Positions 8,551-19,593 of a stretch of DNA of 64,000 nt are shown here, piece after piece. The translations under genes and the position numbers were made by a program. The notes under the pieces were generated by a model that was given only the letters and a program-made list of their open reading frames with translations, did no database searches and was not told the DNA's origin. Source of the DNA: Rhizobium metallidurans. Lineage in GTDB: Bacteria; Pseudomonadota; Alphaproteobacteria; Rhizobiales; Rhizobiaceae. Every line of letters begins with the position of its first letter. Within the stretch, counting starts at the first letter, position 1. The DNA lies in the NCBI RefSeq assembly GCF_014196505.1, contig NZ_JACIDW010000009.1, positions 109,159-173,158 on the forward strand, read 5' to 3'.

Positions 8551-9024
8551 ATGATATTTCTGGTAATTGCGGTCCCGATCGTCGTCGTGTGTTTTCTTCT
8601 GGCTCCCCGACCGACATTGATCGCCGTAGCGTGCATGCTTCTGGTGGGCGCCGGCGTTGGCTTCTACGTTTACTTCCAGCAGACCGACCGCAATAGTCTT
8701 GCAGCGCTCGTTTCGGGAACAAGTACCGGCGGTCAGGGCTGCCCCGATCCGGCCAAGTCGGTTTTCGTGACGTTGGCGAACGCTTCCGACAGGCAGGTCA
8801 ACGTGGTCCGCTTCAGGTTGATCGCCAAGCGCTCGGGCCATAGCAGCGAAGTCTATTCGGACTACTTCACGACCGACAAGATCATCGAGCCGCGCAGCGA
8901 GTTCGGCAACTGCTGGACGCTCAACCCCTATCGCGGCCTCGACACATTGCCGGGCAAGCCCTCCCCCGCCGATTTCGACTGGTCGGTGGAGATCTCGTCG
9001 GTCGATTTCGCGGCCAAGCCATAG
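8551..9024 (+). CDS. Membrane protein of unknown function
   Basis: A 157-residue protein from ATG 8551, which follows GGAGCAGG; an earlier in-frame start would add a poorly coding, unconserved-looking stretch. Residues about 1-18 and 24-45 are two hydrophobic segments with a tight turn at APRPT. The remaining ~110 residues are soluble and contain two cysteines (GQGCPD and GNCWTL) that could pair in the periplasm. The second half resembles a beta-rich domain. No family is recognised. It converges with the exporter gene on the other strand, whose 3' end is eight bases away. Confidence 0.6.
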   Translation: MIFLVIAVPIVVVCFLLAPRPTLIAVACMLLVGAGVGFYVYFQQTDRNSLAALVSGTSTGGQGCPDPAKSVFVTLANASDRQVNVVRFRLIAKRSGHSSEVYSDYFTTDKIIEPRSEFGNCWTLNPYRGLDTLPGKPSPADFDWSVEISSVDFAAKP

Positions 9025-9032
9025 CGCACCGG

Positions 9033-10046
9033 CTATCGGGCTTGCAGAATAAGGAGCCCCACCACACCGAGAAGGCTCAGGGCCGCGAGCGAGAGGATGC
9101 CGGCCAATAGAACGCGGCCACCGGAGGCGAACACGGTGCGCATATTCACCGACAGGCCAAGCGCCGCCATGGACACCGTCGTCAGGAGCGTCGATGCCGA
9201 TTTCGCGGTGTCGACCGCTCCCGGTGGAATAAGGCCGAGGCTGCGCAGGCACATCATCGCGAAGAAGCCGATGATGAACCAGGGAATGAGGCGAGTGGCG
9301 GAAAGCCAAGCCCCGCCAGTGCGTTGGCCGCCGTTTTTCAGCCGCAGCAGCAACACCACGGGACCGAGCATGAGAACGCGCATGAGCTTGACCAGCGTGC
9401 CGACTTGGACGCTGGCGGCGCCGATGGGCGCGGTGGCGGCCAGAACCTGGGGCACGGCATAAACCGTCATTCCGGCGAACACGCCATATTGCCACTGCGT
9501 CATCCCAAAGGCCGAAAACAACCACGGCAGCAACAGGACGACCAGGATTCCAAGCGCCGCGGTAAAGGCAATGGACGAGGCCACGTCATCGAAGTCCGCT
9601 CCGATCACGGGAGCAGCCGCGACGATCGCCGAATTGCCGCATATGGAATTGCCGCAGGCAACGAGCGTCGCCAGATGATCCGTCAGGCCGAGCAGGCGAC
9701 AGATGCTGTAGCTGATGACCAGGGAGAGCATGACAGTGGCGAACACGACGGCGACCATCATCGTTCCCGCATCGACAACCGTCCGGACACTGATCGAAGC
9801 GCCAAGGAGCACGATCGCCATTTCGAGCAGGAGTTTGCTCGAAAAGTCCACGCCGGCGCGCAGTGAAGGCGCAAGCCCGACGACACTGTGATAGATCGTG
9901 CCGAGCAGAATGGCGAAGACGAGCGCATCCATCAGTTCATAGCCGAATACCGCTTTCTCCGTGAAAGCGATCGCCTGCGACATCAGGGTGACAATGACGC
10001 TAACCCCCACGCCGGGAAGAATTTCCACCAAACCAGACCTGCGCAA
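9033..10046 (-). CDS. YeiH/UPF0324-family putative exporter
   Basis: A 337-residue integral membrane protein with about ten hydrophobic segments. The family hallmark GNSICGNSAIVAAAPVIGA lies near residue 140, with an internal repeat-like segment around VYAVPQVLAATAPIG. This matches the conserved YeiH/UPF0324 family, annotated as putative sulfate or anion exporters on thin evidence. In enterobacteria yeiH is paired with the LysR gene yeiE; no such partner is adjacent here. The 180-base AT-rich gap upstream (10047-10226) probably holds its promoter. The substrate is not established. Confidence 0.85.
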   Translation of the reverse strand: MRRSGLVEILPGVGVSVIVTLMSQAIAFTEKAVFGYELMDALVFAILLGTIYHSVVGLAPSLRAGVDFSSKLLLEMAIVLLGASISVRTVVDAGTMMVAVVFATVMLSLVISYSICRLLGLTDHLATLVACGNSICGNSAIVAAAPVIGADFDDVASSIAFTAALGILVVLLLPWLFSAFGMTQWQYGVFAGMTVYAVPQVLAATAPIGAASVQVGTLVKLMRVLMLGPVVLLLRLKNGGQRTGGAWLSATRLIPWFIIGFFAMMCLRSLGLIPPGAVDTAKSASTLLTTVSMAALGLSVNMRTVFASGGRVLLAGILSLAALSLLGVVGLLILQAR

Positions 10047-10226
10047 TTGAAACTCTCCGGCATTGATCGTCCGGAGAAAATAAAGCTCCTATTCATTCCT
10101 ATCCATAGAATAATAAATTACATTTCATTCGACATAAATGAACGGTTCGTGAGCGCTGGCGAGCCATGGAACAAGCGGCGTGCGCGATCATTAACCTCCG
10201 ATCAGCCGTGACAGGAGACGGAAGCA

Positions 10227-10421
10227 ATGGCAAAGGACGTTACAAATCGCAGGTCGAAGGAACATGTCGACGATGACCAGAATGGTGTGATCGTTGCTGG
10301 ACCCGAAGCGCATGCGCGCGAGCACGCCGGAAAAGACCCGGCGCACAAGATATCGCCCGAGAAAGACAAGGCCACCGCGAAGCCTGTCGCGGGCGGGCGT
10401 GGTTCCGAAAACGCCAGATAG
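10227..10421 (+). CDS. Small, very hydrophilic protein (64 residues)
   Basis: The gene starts at ATG 10227 after AGGAGACGG. The product is rich in Lys, Asp, Glu, His and Ala, lacks hydrophobic segments, and looks intrinsically disordered. This is a common profile for stress-induced small proteins in rhizobia, although no family is recognised. Upstream, GGAAC (10168-10172) followed after 16 bases by CATT (10189-10192) differs by one base from the EcfG general-stress promoter consensus GGAAC-N16-CGTT. That is suggestive but weak. It is followed by a bidirectional terminator shared with katG. Confidence 0.55.
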   Translation: MAKDVTNRRSKEHVDDDQNGVIVAGPEAHAREHAGKDPAHKISPEKDKATAKPVAGGRGSENAR

Positions 10422-10469
10422 GCTGGCAGGCGCCGAGACGATGCGACGAGAGGCGACCTGTCCAAACGT

Positions 10470-10505
10470 AAAAACCTCCCGTACGCTATCCGCGCGCGGG
10501 AGGTT
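10470..10505. terminator. Bidirectional rho-independent terminator
   Basis: A nine-base stem AACCTCCCG (10473-10481) / CGGGAGGTT (10497-10505) has a 15-base loop. On the minus strand it is followed by a run of five T, which terminates katG. On the plus strand it is followed by CCTTTTC and can serve the small gene at 10227. Confidence 0.75.
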
Positions 10506-10537
10506 CCTTTTCAAGGCCTGCTGTAGGCCGTTTCGCT

Positions 10538-12872
<2,335 letters not shown>

Positions 12873-12874
<2 letters not shown>

Positions 12875-13814
12875 GATTGGCCTGTCCATGAAGCATCTCC
12901 GCTATTTCGAGGCTCTGGCAAGGCTTGGGCATTTCGGCCGCGCCGCCGAAGCCTGCGCTATTTCCCAGCCGGCGCTATCCGTGCAGATTCGCGAACTCGA
13001 GGAGTTGATCGGCGCGCCCCTCGTGGAACGTGGTGGCAGGCAGATCAGACTTACCAGCCTCGGCGAGGAATTCGCCGAACGCGTGCGCGGCATTCTGCGC
13101 TCCGTCGATGATCTCGCGGAACTGGCGCGCGCCACGCGGACAACGCTTGCCGGGCGGCTTCGTATCGGCGTCATTCCGACGATTGCCCCCTATCTTCTGC
13201 CAGATGTCATCAAGACTTTGACGCAGCGTTATCCCGGGCTCGACCCGCGCCCGCGCGAGGCGGTCACCCAGCGGCTGATCGAGGATTTGCACGAGGCGAG
13301 GCTCGATGCGGCCATCGTCGCCCTGCCCGTCTCCGAACCGACGCTCGAGGAGATCCCGCTCTTCAACGAGGAGTTCGTTCTGGTGCGTCCGCTAGAGGAC
13401 GCCGGCAAGCCGGTTCCAAGTTCGGAAATGCTGCACGCGATGCGCCTGCTTCTTCTCGAAGAGGGCCATTGTTTCCGCGAGCAGGCGCTGTCGTTCTGCA
13501 ACATCGCAGCCGCGCCGCCTCGCGAACTCATGGAAGGAAGCTCGCTGACCACGCTGGTGCAGATGGTGGGCGCCGGCATCGGCGTCACCCTGCTGCCGCA
13601 GATGGCGGTGCGCACGGAGACACGCTCGGCCGATGTCAGCGTGTTCCGGCTGCTGGAGCCCCGCCCCTTCCGCACGATCGGCATGATCTGGCGCAAGACC
13701 AACCCGCTGGTATCGCAATTCGGGCCAATCGCCGAAATCGTCCGCGAGGCCGGTGCTCGCAGAACTTACGAATTCGAGGATCTGTCGCCAGTCACCGCCC
13801 GCGGTTATGTTTGA
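12873..13814 (+). CDS. oxyR: Hydrogen peroxide sensor OxyR, LysR family
   Basis: A 313-residue LysR-type activator with an N-terminal helix-turn-helix (FGRAAEACAISQPALSVQIR) and a C-terminal redox domain. Cys200 and Cys209, in GHCFREQALSFC, correspond to the peroxidatic and resolving cysteines 199 and 208 of Escherichia coli OxyR, which form a disulfide on peroxide exposure. It is divergent from katG and so is its likely activator. The start is uncertain: ATG 12873 overlaps a candidate operator, and ATG 12888 (MKHLRYFEAL) is the usual family beginning. Neither has a strong Shine-Dalgarno site. Confidence 0.92.
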
Positions 13815-14001
13815 TGTGTCCAGTCAGAACTGAAAATCAGGCTCGGCGACGATGCGGAAGACTTGACGGAGACAGGCCGGCCCTTGCCCTGCCAACGGCG
13901 TTGGCGGTAGTGTCGCCCGGCATCGCGACGGCAACCCTTGCGGCATGACAGGCCTCTTACGGGGACGCGCGCGTATGGTGCGTGACTTGCGAGGAAGCGT
14001 T

Positions 14002-14457
14002 GTGGATACACCTCCTGTTGTGATCGACTATGCCGGCGTCATCCAGACGTCGCTCGCGCCAGTCTTTCTGTTGGCGGGTACCGCGGCCTTTGTCGGAATC
14101 TACGCCACCCGCCTCGGACGCGTCTCGGACCGGTTGAACGAGGTCGTCGAGAAAGACATTCCGGACGACAGGCGGCAGCGGCAACTCATCTATCTTCGCC
14201 GGCGCACGCTGGTTCTGGAGATCGCCGTCATTCTCGGTGTCGTTGCCGGCATCAGCACCTGCGGAGCGATCCTCAATCTCCTGTCCGGCGCGCTCGATAT
14301 CCGCATCCGGCCTTTGAACCTTTTCTGGTTCTTCGGCACTGCTATCGTCGCGCTCATGCTGTCGCTCATCGCCTTCCTGCTGGAATTGATCGCAGCTGGC
14401 CGCAGCATCCTCCTCCAGATCCGCGACAACAATCGCGACCCCGGGGTGGGCTCCTAG
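14002..14457 (+). CDS. DUF2721-family membrane protein
   Basis: I start at GTG 14002, which follows GAGGAAG by six bases, giving 151 residues; ATGs at 13945 and 13975 are in frame but have no ribosome binding site. The segment IQTSLAPVFLLAGTAAFVGI followed by YATRLGRVSDRLNEV is the signature of DUF2721. Three hydrophobic segments are visible (about residues 12-33, 72-95, 108-132). The C-terminal tail is cytoplasmic and polar. Function is unknown. It converges with the PAP2 phosphatase gene; a 14-base palindrome at 14449-14462 covers its stop codon and may terminate transcription. Confidence 0.75.
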   Translation: MDTPPVVIDYAGVIQTSLAPVFLLAGTAAFVGIYATRLGRVSDRLNEVVEKDIPDDRRQRQLIYLRRRTLVLEIAVILGVVAGISTCGAILNLLSGALDIRIRPLNLFWFFGTAIVALMLSLIAFLLELIAAGRSILLQIRDNNRDPGVGS

Positions 14458-14507
14458 GAGCCGATTTGCTCCGCACGCGGAAATACGGAATTTCCGACGA
14501 GTGAGCT

Positions 14508-15260
14508 TCAGCCGATACGGATGCCGCCCTTGCGCTCGTCGATCGCCTCCTCGAGAGCCAGCATACCCGCGAAGACGGTGACGGAAACGAGCACGCCGAG
14601 CGTGGCGTCGGATGCATAATGAGCCCCGACCACGACGCGAAGGGCGGCGGTCGTGACCGAGGCGATGATCACCGGAGGCGCTATCCATGTGCGATATCGC
14701 GGCGGCAACAGAAGGAGAAGGCCGATCAGCCACCCCGCCCCGGACGCCTCGCCGGAGATGAACGAGCAATTCCGTTCGCATGCCCCCCCGAACGATCCCG
14801 CTGGCATGAATGTCATCTGCCCACCAAACAGATCTGTTTGCGACGGACGCGGACGGCCGAATTGCTCCTTGAAAAGCAGGCTCGTGATCAAGCCGGCGCT
14901 CACACCCAGGCTTGCCAGAGAGAGCCAGAGCCGGCGCACCGGCAGGTAATTACGGACCCTACGCGACACCCCTGCCAAAACCAGGGCGGCCAGGATCGTC
15001 GCTGCAGCCACGTAGGGCAAAGCGTAAAGGGTCCAGCGAAGGGTTCTCGCCCAGGTCTCGGCGCCGATGGTGAAGGACCCGCACGAGTTCCCCGGCGATA
15101 GTTCCATGCAGAGCGGGCTGCTGAAGAACAACGCCGAAATTCTGATGTCGATCATCGGCCATGCGTGAAAAATCGCCAGCAGCGAGAACCATAGCGCCAC
15201 CAGGATGAAAAACGCCTCCGCGTATGTCCGCCGACGGGCAGCGATTTGCAATGTGATCAT
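14508..15260 (-). CDS. PAP2-family membrane phosphatase (lipid A/phospholipid phosphatase-like)
   Basis: A 250-residue protein, starting at ATG 15260 where the N-terminal membrane segment begins. It has about six membrane spans and the three-part PAP2 phosphatase signature: KEQFGRPRP, CSFISGEASGAG (in place of the usual PSGH) and RVVVGAHYASD. The last carries the catalytic His and Asp. The CSFISGE variant is typical of LpxE/LpxF-like lipid phosphatases of Hyphomicrobiales, which remove phosphate from lipid A or phosphatidylglycerol phosphate on the periplasmic face of the inner membrane. No lipid genes are adjacent, so the exact substrate is open. Confidence 0.8.
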   Translation of the reverse strand: MITLQIAARRRTYAEAFFILVALWFSLLAIFHAWPMIDIRISALFFSSPLCMELSPGNSCGSFTIGAETWARTLRWTLYALPYVAAATILAALVLAGVSRRVRNYLPVRRLWLSLASLGVSAGLITSLLFKEQFGRPRPSQTDLFGGQMTFMPAGSFGGACERNCSFISGEASGAGWLIGLLLLLPPRYRTWIAPPVIIASVTTAALRVVVGAHYASDATLGVLVSVTVFAGMLALEEAIDERKGGIRIG

Positions 15261-15389
15261 GGTCGGCTCTCTTCGCCAAAAGATATGCCGGCCATATTTC
15301 GTCATCGCCTGACGTGAACCTGAACGCGCGCTCCCAATTGCTTACGAACTGGTCACGAATCCGTAAGCAGTACGTGTGAGCACACAGTG

Positions 15390-16181
15390 TCAGAGCATTC
15401 CTGCATGTCGGGAGCCGAGCTTCCTCGTCCATCCAAGCCCGGCGACCGTTTCCCCCGCCGGCCGGTACTCGCAACCGACATAGCCCTGGTAACCGAGCTC
15501 ATCGAGCGCCGCGAATATCGCGAAATCGTCGAGTTCGCCGGTTCCCGGCTCGTTGCGCTTCGGCACGGAGGCGATCTGCACGTGCCCGATGAGAGGCATC
15601 GCCCGTTCGAGGCCGACTAGCACGTCGCCATGGATGATCTGCCGGTGATAGACGTCGAACTGCAGCTTGACGTTGCGATGGTCGAGATCGGAAATGAAGC
15701 CGATGGCGCGATTGAAATCGTTCAGGAAATAGCCGGGCATATCGCGGCCGTTGATGGGCTCGATCACCAGGCCGATACCCTCCCGCGCCGTCGCGTCCGC
15801 GGCATAGGTCAGCGCGTCACGGTAGGCGGCGATGGCAGCCGTATCGTTCGCATCGGCGATCCCCGCCATCATGTGCAGGAGCGGCGATCGGATGGTCTTG
15901 GCGTAGTCGATCGCCTTGCGCACTCCATCGCGGAACTCGTCGCGGCGTTCCGGCAAGGCCGCCAGGCCACGCTCGCCCGTGGCCCAATCGCCCGGCGACA
16001 TGTTGAACAGTGCCTGCTTCAACCCGGCCGCGTCCAGCTTCTCGGCGATGACACCGGCGGGGTGATCATAGGGGAAAAGATATTCGACGGCCTCGAAGCC
16101 CGCATCGGCGGCGGCCTGGAAACGGTCGAGAAAAGCGTGCTCGTTGAACATCATGCTGAGGTTGGCGGCAAGACGCGGCAT
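15390..16181 (-). CDS. otnI: 2-oxo-tetronate isomerase (hydroxypyruvate isomerase family)
   Basis: A 263-residue TIM-barrel enzyme of the Hyi/OtnI family, starting at ATG 16181. Visible family features are MPRLAANLSMMF, FDVYHRQI with metal-binding Asp and His, and the C-terminal VGCEYRPAG. OtnI interconverts 2- and 3-oxo-tetronate in four-carbon acid sugar catabolism. It begins one base after the ltnD stop codon, so both are one transcript. Together with otnK and otnC across the divergent promoter, this forms the threonate/erythronate pathway. A hydroxypyruvate isomerase role alone is possible but less likely in this context. Confidence 0.88.
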   Translation of the reverse strand: MPRLAANLSMMFNEHAFLDRFQAAADAGFEAVEYLFPYDHPAGVIAEKLDAAGLKQALFNMSPGDWATGERGLAALPERRDEFRDGVRKAIDYAKTIRSPLLHMMAGIADANDTAAIAAYRDALTYAADATAREGIGLVIEPINGRDMPGYFLNDFNRAIGFISDLDHRNVKLQFDVYHRQIIHGDVLVGLERAMPLIGHVQIASVPKRNEPGTGELDDFAIFAALDELGYQGYVGCEYRPAGETVAGLGWTRKLGSRHAGML

Positions 16182-16182
16182 A

Positions 16183-17097
16183 TCAGACCTCCTTGTCCAT
16201 GCCGGGCAGCTGCAGTCCGGCGATCGAAGCCAGAAGGCGGGCGACGGAGGAATCATCGTCCCGCCCCATGCCGACCGCCTCCGTCATGACGAAAAGCTGC
16301 AGGGCGGCGCTGGCGATCGGCAACGGGAATTTCCGTTGGCGGCCGATGTCGGAGACGATGCCGAGATCCTTGGTGAAGATCGAAACGGCGCTGTGCGGCG
16401 TATAATCGCCGGCAACCACATGCGGAATGCGGTTTTCGAACATCCAGCTGTTTCCAGCCGACTTGGTGATGACGTCGAAGACCCGGGATATGTCGAGCCC
16501 GAGGCTCTTGGCGAAGGTGATCGCTTCGCAGGCGACGGCGATATGGACGCCGGCAAGAAGCTGATTGACGATCTTGAAGGATGAGCCGACACCGACGTCG
16601 TCCCCGAGTTCGTAGACTGTCGCCGCCATGGCGTCCAGCGCCGGCCGCGCTGCGGCAAAGCTCTCGGGCGAACCGGACGCCATGAAGGTCAGCGCGCCGG
16701 CATCGGCCTTGACGGAGCCGCCGCTGATCGGCGCATCGAGATAAAGGACGCCATGTTCGCCGGCTCTGCGCGCGAATTCCTTGGCCTCCGCCGGGGAGAT
16801 CGTGGCCGACGATATCACCACGGAACCAGGCGTCAGCGCGGCAACGGCGCCTTCGGGGCCAAACAAAACAGCTTCGGTCTGCGCCGCATTGATGACGACG
16901 ACAACGACGATCCCCGCACCCCTCATAGCCGCGGCCGGCGTGGCGAACGGCGTGCCGCCCGCTGCCTCGAGGCTGCCCAGAGCCGCCTCGCTGATATCGC
17001 AGCCGGAGACGGTGTGGCCGGCACGTAGCAGCGCGCGCGCCATGCCAAGCCCCATCGAGCCCAATCCGACGACTGCCACGTGGGTGGATCCGGCCAT
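16183..17097 (-). CDS. ltnD: L-threonate dehydrogenase (beta-hydroxyacid dehydrogenase family)
   Basis: A 304-residue NAD-dependent dehydrogenase of the 3-hydroxyisobutyrate dehydrogenase superfamily. The Rossmann motif is GLGSMGLGMA (residues about 11-20), the substrate loop is DAPISGGSVKA, and the catalytic lysine lies in KIVNQLLAGVH. LtnD oxidises L-threonate (or D-erythronate in paralogues) to the 2-oxo acid, which OtnI then isomerises. The ATG at 17097 is preceded by AAAGGAAC. It is the first gene of the leftward otn transcript, and its promoter region contains the two LacI-type operators at 17180-17247. Confidence 0.88.
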   Translation of the reverse strand: MAGSTHVAVVGLGSMGLGMARALLRAGHTVSGCDISEAALGSLEAAGGTPFATPAAAMRGAGIVVVVVINAAQTEAVLFGPEGAVAALTPGSVVISSATISPAEAKEFARRAGEHGVLYLDAPISGGSVKADAGALTFMASGSPESFAAARPALDAMAATVYELGDDVGVGSSFKIVNQLLAGVHIAVACEAITFAKSLGLDISRVFDVITKSAGNSWMFENRIPHVVAGDYTPHSAVSIFTKDLGIVSDIGRQRKFPLPIASAALQLFVMTEAVGMGRDDDSSVARLLASIAGLQLPGMDKEV

Positions 17098-17179
17098 TGG
17101 CGATTGTTCCTTTCAAATCCGCGTATCAATATCGCCCTAGACAGGCGAAAGCCTCGAGAGCAGCGCCAGAATGAAGAAT

Positions 17180-17247
17180 CTCAGCGCTAACATAAAAAAG
17201 TAATCACATCCTCTAGCAATCTTCAAGCGGAATATGTTAGCGCTGAG
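17180..17247. promoter_or_regulatory. Paired LacI-family operators between ltnD and lacI
   Basis: The 15-base sequence CTCAGCGCTAACATA (17180-17194) recurs as an exact reverse complement at 17233-17247. Each contains the core TTAGCGCT/AGCGCTAA, with the central CG pair expected for LacI/GntR-type operators. The core centres are 56 bases apart, close to a whole number of helical turns, which would allow a dimer of dimers to loop the DNA and silence both divergent promoters. Confidence 0.8.
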
Positions 17248-17290
17248 ATAACGAAGGATGCGACGGGCGTCGCCATGGAAGGGAGGCCAT

Positions 17291-18295
17291 ATGACGCAAT
17301 ATGAAGTTCCGACCCTGGCGCATGTGGCCAAGCTCGCCGGTGTCAGCGAAAACACGGTGTCACGCGTCATCCGCAACAAGGGACCGATCGCGGAGGACAC
17401 GCGCAACCGCGTCGTCAAGGCGATCGAAACGCTGGGTTATGTTCCCAACCGCGCGGCGGGATCGCTTGCCTCGTCCGGCTCCCTGCTGATCGGCGTCCTC
17501 TTGCCGTCGCTGTCGAACGTCGTCTTTCCCGAGGTGCTGCAGGGCATCCATGCGGCCCTCGCCACGACCGCCTACCAGCCGATGGTCGGCGTGACGAATT
17601 ACGATGCCGGCAAGGAACAGGACATCCTTTCCTCGCTGCTCGCATGGCAGCCGGCCGCGATCGTGACCACCGGCTTCGACCACACGGAAGCGACGCGGCG
17701 CATGCTGAGCAACAGCCGCGTGCGCGTGGCCGAGCTGATGGATATCGATGCCGAGCCCATCGACGTGGCCGTCGGTCTTTCGCACCGGCAGGCCGGATAC
17801 GCGACCGGGCGCCACCTGATCGAGCGCGGTTACCGTCGCATCGGTTATGTCGGCCATGACTGGGGGGCCGACCGGCGCGCCCGGCTGCGGCATGATGGCG
17901 TTTGCCAGGCGCTGTCCGAAACCGGTCTGACATTGCGGGCCGAAGAACGCTTCGACGGCCCGAGCTCGACGATGGCGGGCCGCGATACGCTCGCGACATT
18001 GCTGGCGCGCGCCCCCGATATCGACGCCGTCGTTTTTTCCAACGACGACATGGCCGTCGGCGGTTTCTTCCATTGTCTTGCTGCCGGCATTGTCGTGCGC
18101 AAACAGCTTGCCCTCTTCGGCTTCAACGGCCTCGACATCGGTCAGGCACTGCCGATGCCGCTTTCGACGGTACGATCCAACCGGTTCCTGATCGGCAAGA
18201 CGGCCGTCGAAAGGCTTCTGGAAAGCCCCACGCGGCCCGAGCAGCGCGTGGTTATCGACACTGGCTTCGACATTATCGAAGGCGCGACGGCCTGA
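17291..18295 (+). CDS. LacI-family regulator of the threonate/erythronate genes
   Basis: A 334-residue LacI-type repressor starting at ATG 17291 after GGGAGG. The helix-turn-helix is at residues about 8-28 (TLAHVAKLAGVSENTVSRVI), followed by the hinge helix and a sugar-binding-protein-like core with the final effector segment FGFNGLDIGQALPMPLSTVR. It is GntR-like in its C-terminal part. It is transcribed away from ltnD-otnI and leads into otnK-otnC, so it most likely represses both transcripts through the paired operators and is released by a tetronate. Confidence 0.88.
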   Translation: MTQYEVPTLAHVAKLAGVSENTVSRVIRNKGPIAEDTRNRVVKAIETLGYVPNRAAGSLASSGSLLIGVLLPSLSNVVFPEVLQGIHAALATTAYQPMVGVTNYDAGKEQDILSSLLAWQPAAIVTTGFDHTEATRRMLSNSRVRVAELMDIDAEPIDVAVGLSHRQAGYATGRHLIERGYRRIGYVGHDWGADRRARLRHDGVCQALSETGLTLRAEERFDGPSSTMAGRDTLATLLARAPDIDAVVFSNDDMAVGGFFHCLAAGIVVRKQLALFGFNGLDIGQALPMPLSTVRSNRFLIGKTAVERLLESPTRPEQRVVIDTGFDIIEGATA

Positions 18296-18327
18296 CGAAT
18301 GTCTCTATATCTTGGGAGTGAGTGAAC

Positions 18328-19593
18328 ATGCTTTTAGGCGCGGTGGCGGATGATTTGACGGGAGCGACGGACCTTGCTCTGACCCTGTCTCGGGAGGGAA
18401 TGCGAACGGTTCAGGTGGTCGGCATTCCGCCTGCCGATTTTAACTATGGAGACGCGGAAGCCGTCGTCGTCGCGCTGAAATCGAGAACGATTCCGGCAGC
18501 CGAAGCGGTCGCCTTATCTCTCGACGCCTGCCGTCGCCTGATCGCAGCCGGCGCCGAGCAGATCCTCTTCAAATATTGCTCGACCTTCGATTCGACGCCT
18601 GATGGCAATATCGGCCCGGTCGCGGAAGCCCTGCACGCGCATTTGGGCGACGCGCTCACGCTCGCCTGCCCCGCCTTTCCCGCCAACGGCCGGACGGTCT
18701 ATCGCGGTCATCTCTTCGTCGGCGACATGCTGTTGTCCGATAGCCCGATGAAGGACCATCCGCTGACGCCGATGACCGATTCAAACCTCGTTCGGGTGTT
18801 GCAGCGGCAGACGTCGCTCAAGGTCGGACTGGTGAACCGCGACGTGGTGGGCAAGGGTAGCGATGAAATCGGAGCGGCCTTCCGGCAGGCGTCGGATCGG
18901 GGTGAAGAGATCGTCGTCGTCGACGCCGTCACCGACGACGATCTGCGCGCGATCGGACGGGCGGCGGCCGGCATGCGGCTGATCACCGGCGGTTCCGGCA
19001 TCGCGATCGGGCTGCCCGAAAACTTCCGCCGCGCCGGCAAGTTGCGCCCGGATCGCGCCGAGAGCGGCATCGCCGCGCCGCAGGGCAAGGCCGTGATCCT
19101 CGCCGGCTCGTGCTCGGCGGCCACTCGCCGCCAGGTTTTGGTGGCGATCAAGGCCGGGACGCCGGCGCTGAAACTCGATCCGCTCGACATCGCGGCCGGT
19201 CGAACCACCGTGGATGCGGTCGTCGACTGGGTGACATCGATCACCGGCGCCATTCCACTTGTCTATTCCAGCTCCGAGCCGGAGGACGTGAAGCGGGCGC
19301 AGCAGGCACTCGGGCGTGACTGGGCGGGCGAATTGGTGGAGCATCTGCTGGCGGAGGCAGCGTTCCAGCTGACACGTCGGGGCTATTGCCGTTTTCTGGT
19401 CGCGGGGGGCGAAACCTCCGGCGCGGTCGTCAACCGGCTTGGCGTCCAGGCGCTGTTCATCGGCCCCGAGATCGATCCGGGGGTCCCATGGACGGTGAGC
19501 ATCGGCCGCGAGGAGCCGCTCGCACTCGCGCTCAAATCCGGAAACTTCGGCGGCGACGACTTCTTCTTGCGGGCATGGGATCTGGTGCGATGA
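18328..19593 (+). CDS. otnK: 3-oxo-tetronate kinase
   Basis: A 421-residue member of the four-carbon acid sugar kinase family (formerly DUF1537). The N-terminal motif GAVADDLTGATDLA is diagnostic. The C-terminal nucleotide-binding domain contains LVAGGETSGAVVNRLG and GPEIDPGVPW. It phosphorylates 3-oxo-tetronate to 3-oxo-tetronate 4-phosphate. I choose ATG 18328, which sits ten bases after GGGAG; an in-frame GTG six bases upstream is too close to that site. It overlaps otnC by four bases (ATGA), so the two are translationally coupled. Confidence 0.9.
   Translation: MLLGAVADDLTGATDLALTLSREGMRTVQVVGIPPADFNYGDAEAVVVALKSRTIPAAEAVALSLDACRRLIAAGAEQILFKYCSTFDSTPDGNIGPVAEALHAHLGDALTLACPAFPANGRTVYRGHLFVGDMLLSDSPMKDHPLTPMTDSNLVRVLQRQTSLKVGLVNRDVVGKGSDEIGAAFRQASDRGEEIVVVDAVTDDDLRAIGRAAAGMRLITGGSGIAIGLPENFRRAGKLRPDRAESGIAAPQGKAVILAGSCSAATRRQVLVAIKAGTPALKLDPLDIAAGRTTVDAVVDWVTSITGAIPLVYSSSEPEDVKRAQQALGRDWAGELVEHLLAEAAFQLTRRGYCRFLVAGGETSGAVVNRLGVQALFIGPEIDPGVPWTVSIGREEPLALALKSGNFGGDDFFLRAWDLVR

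Noticed and set aside
8053..9525. A 490-codon minus-strand open frame
   Set aside because: It covers the fdsD end, a small gene, a plus-strand membrane gene and the exporter in other frames, and shows no domain.
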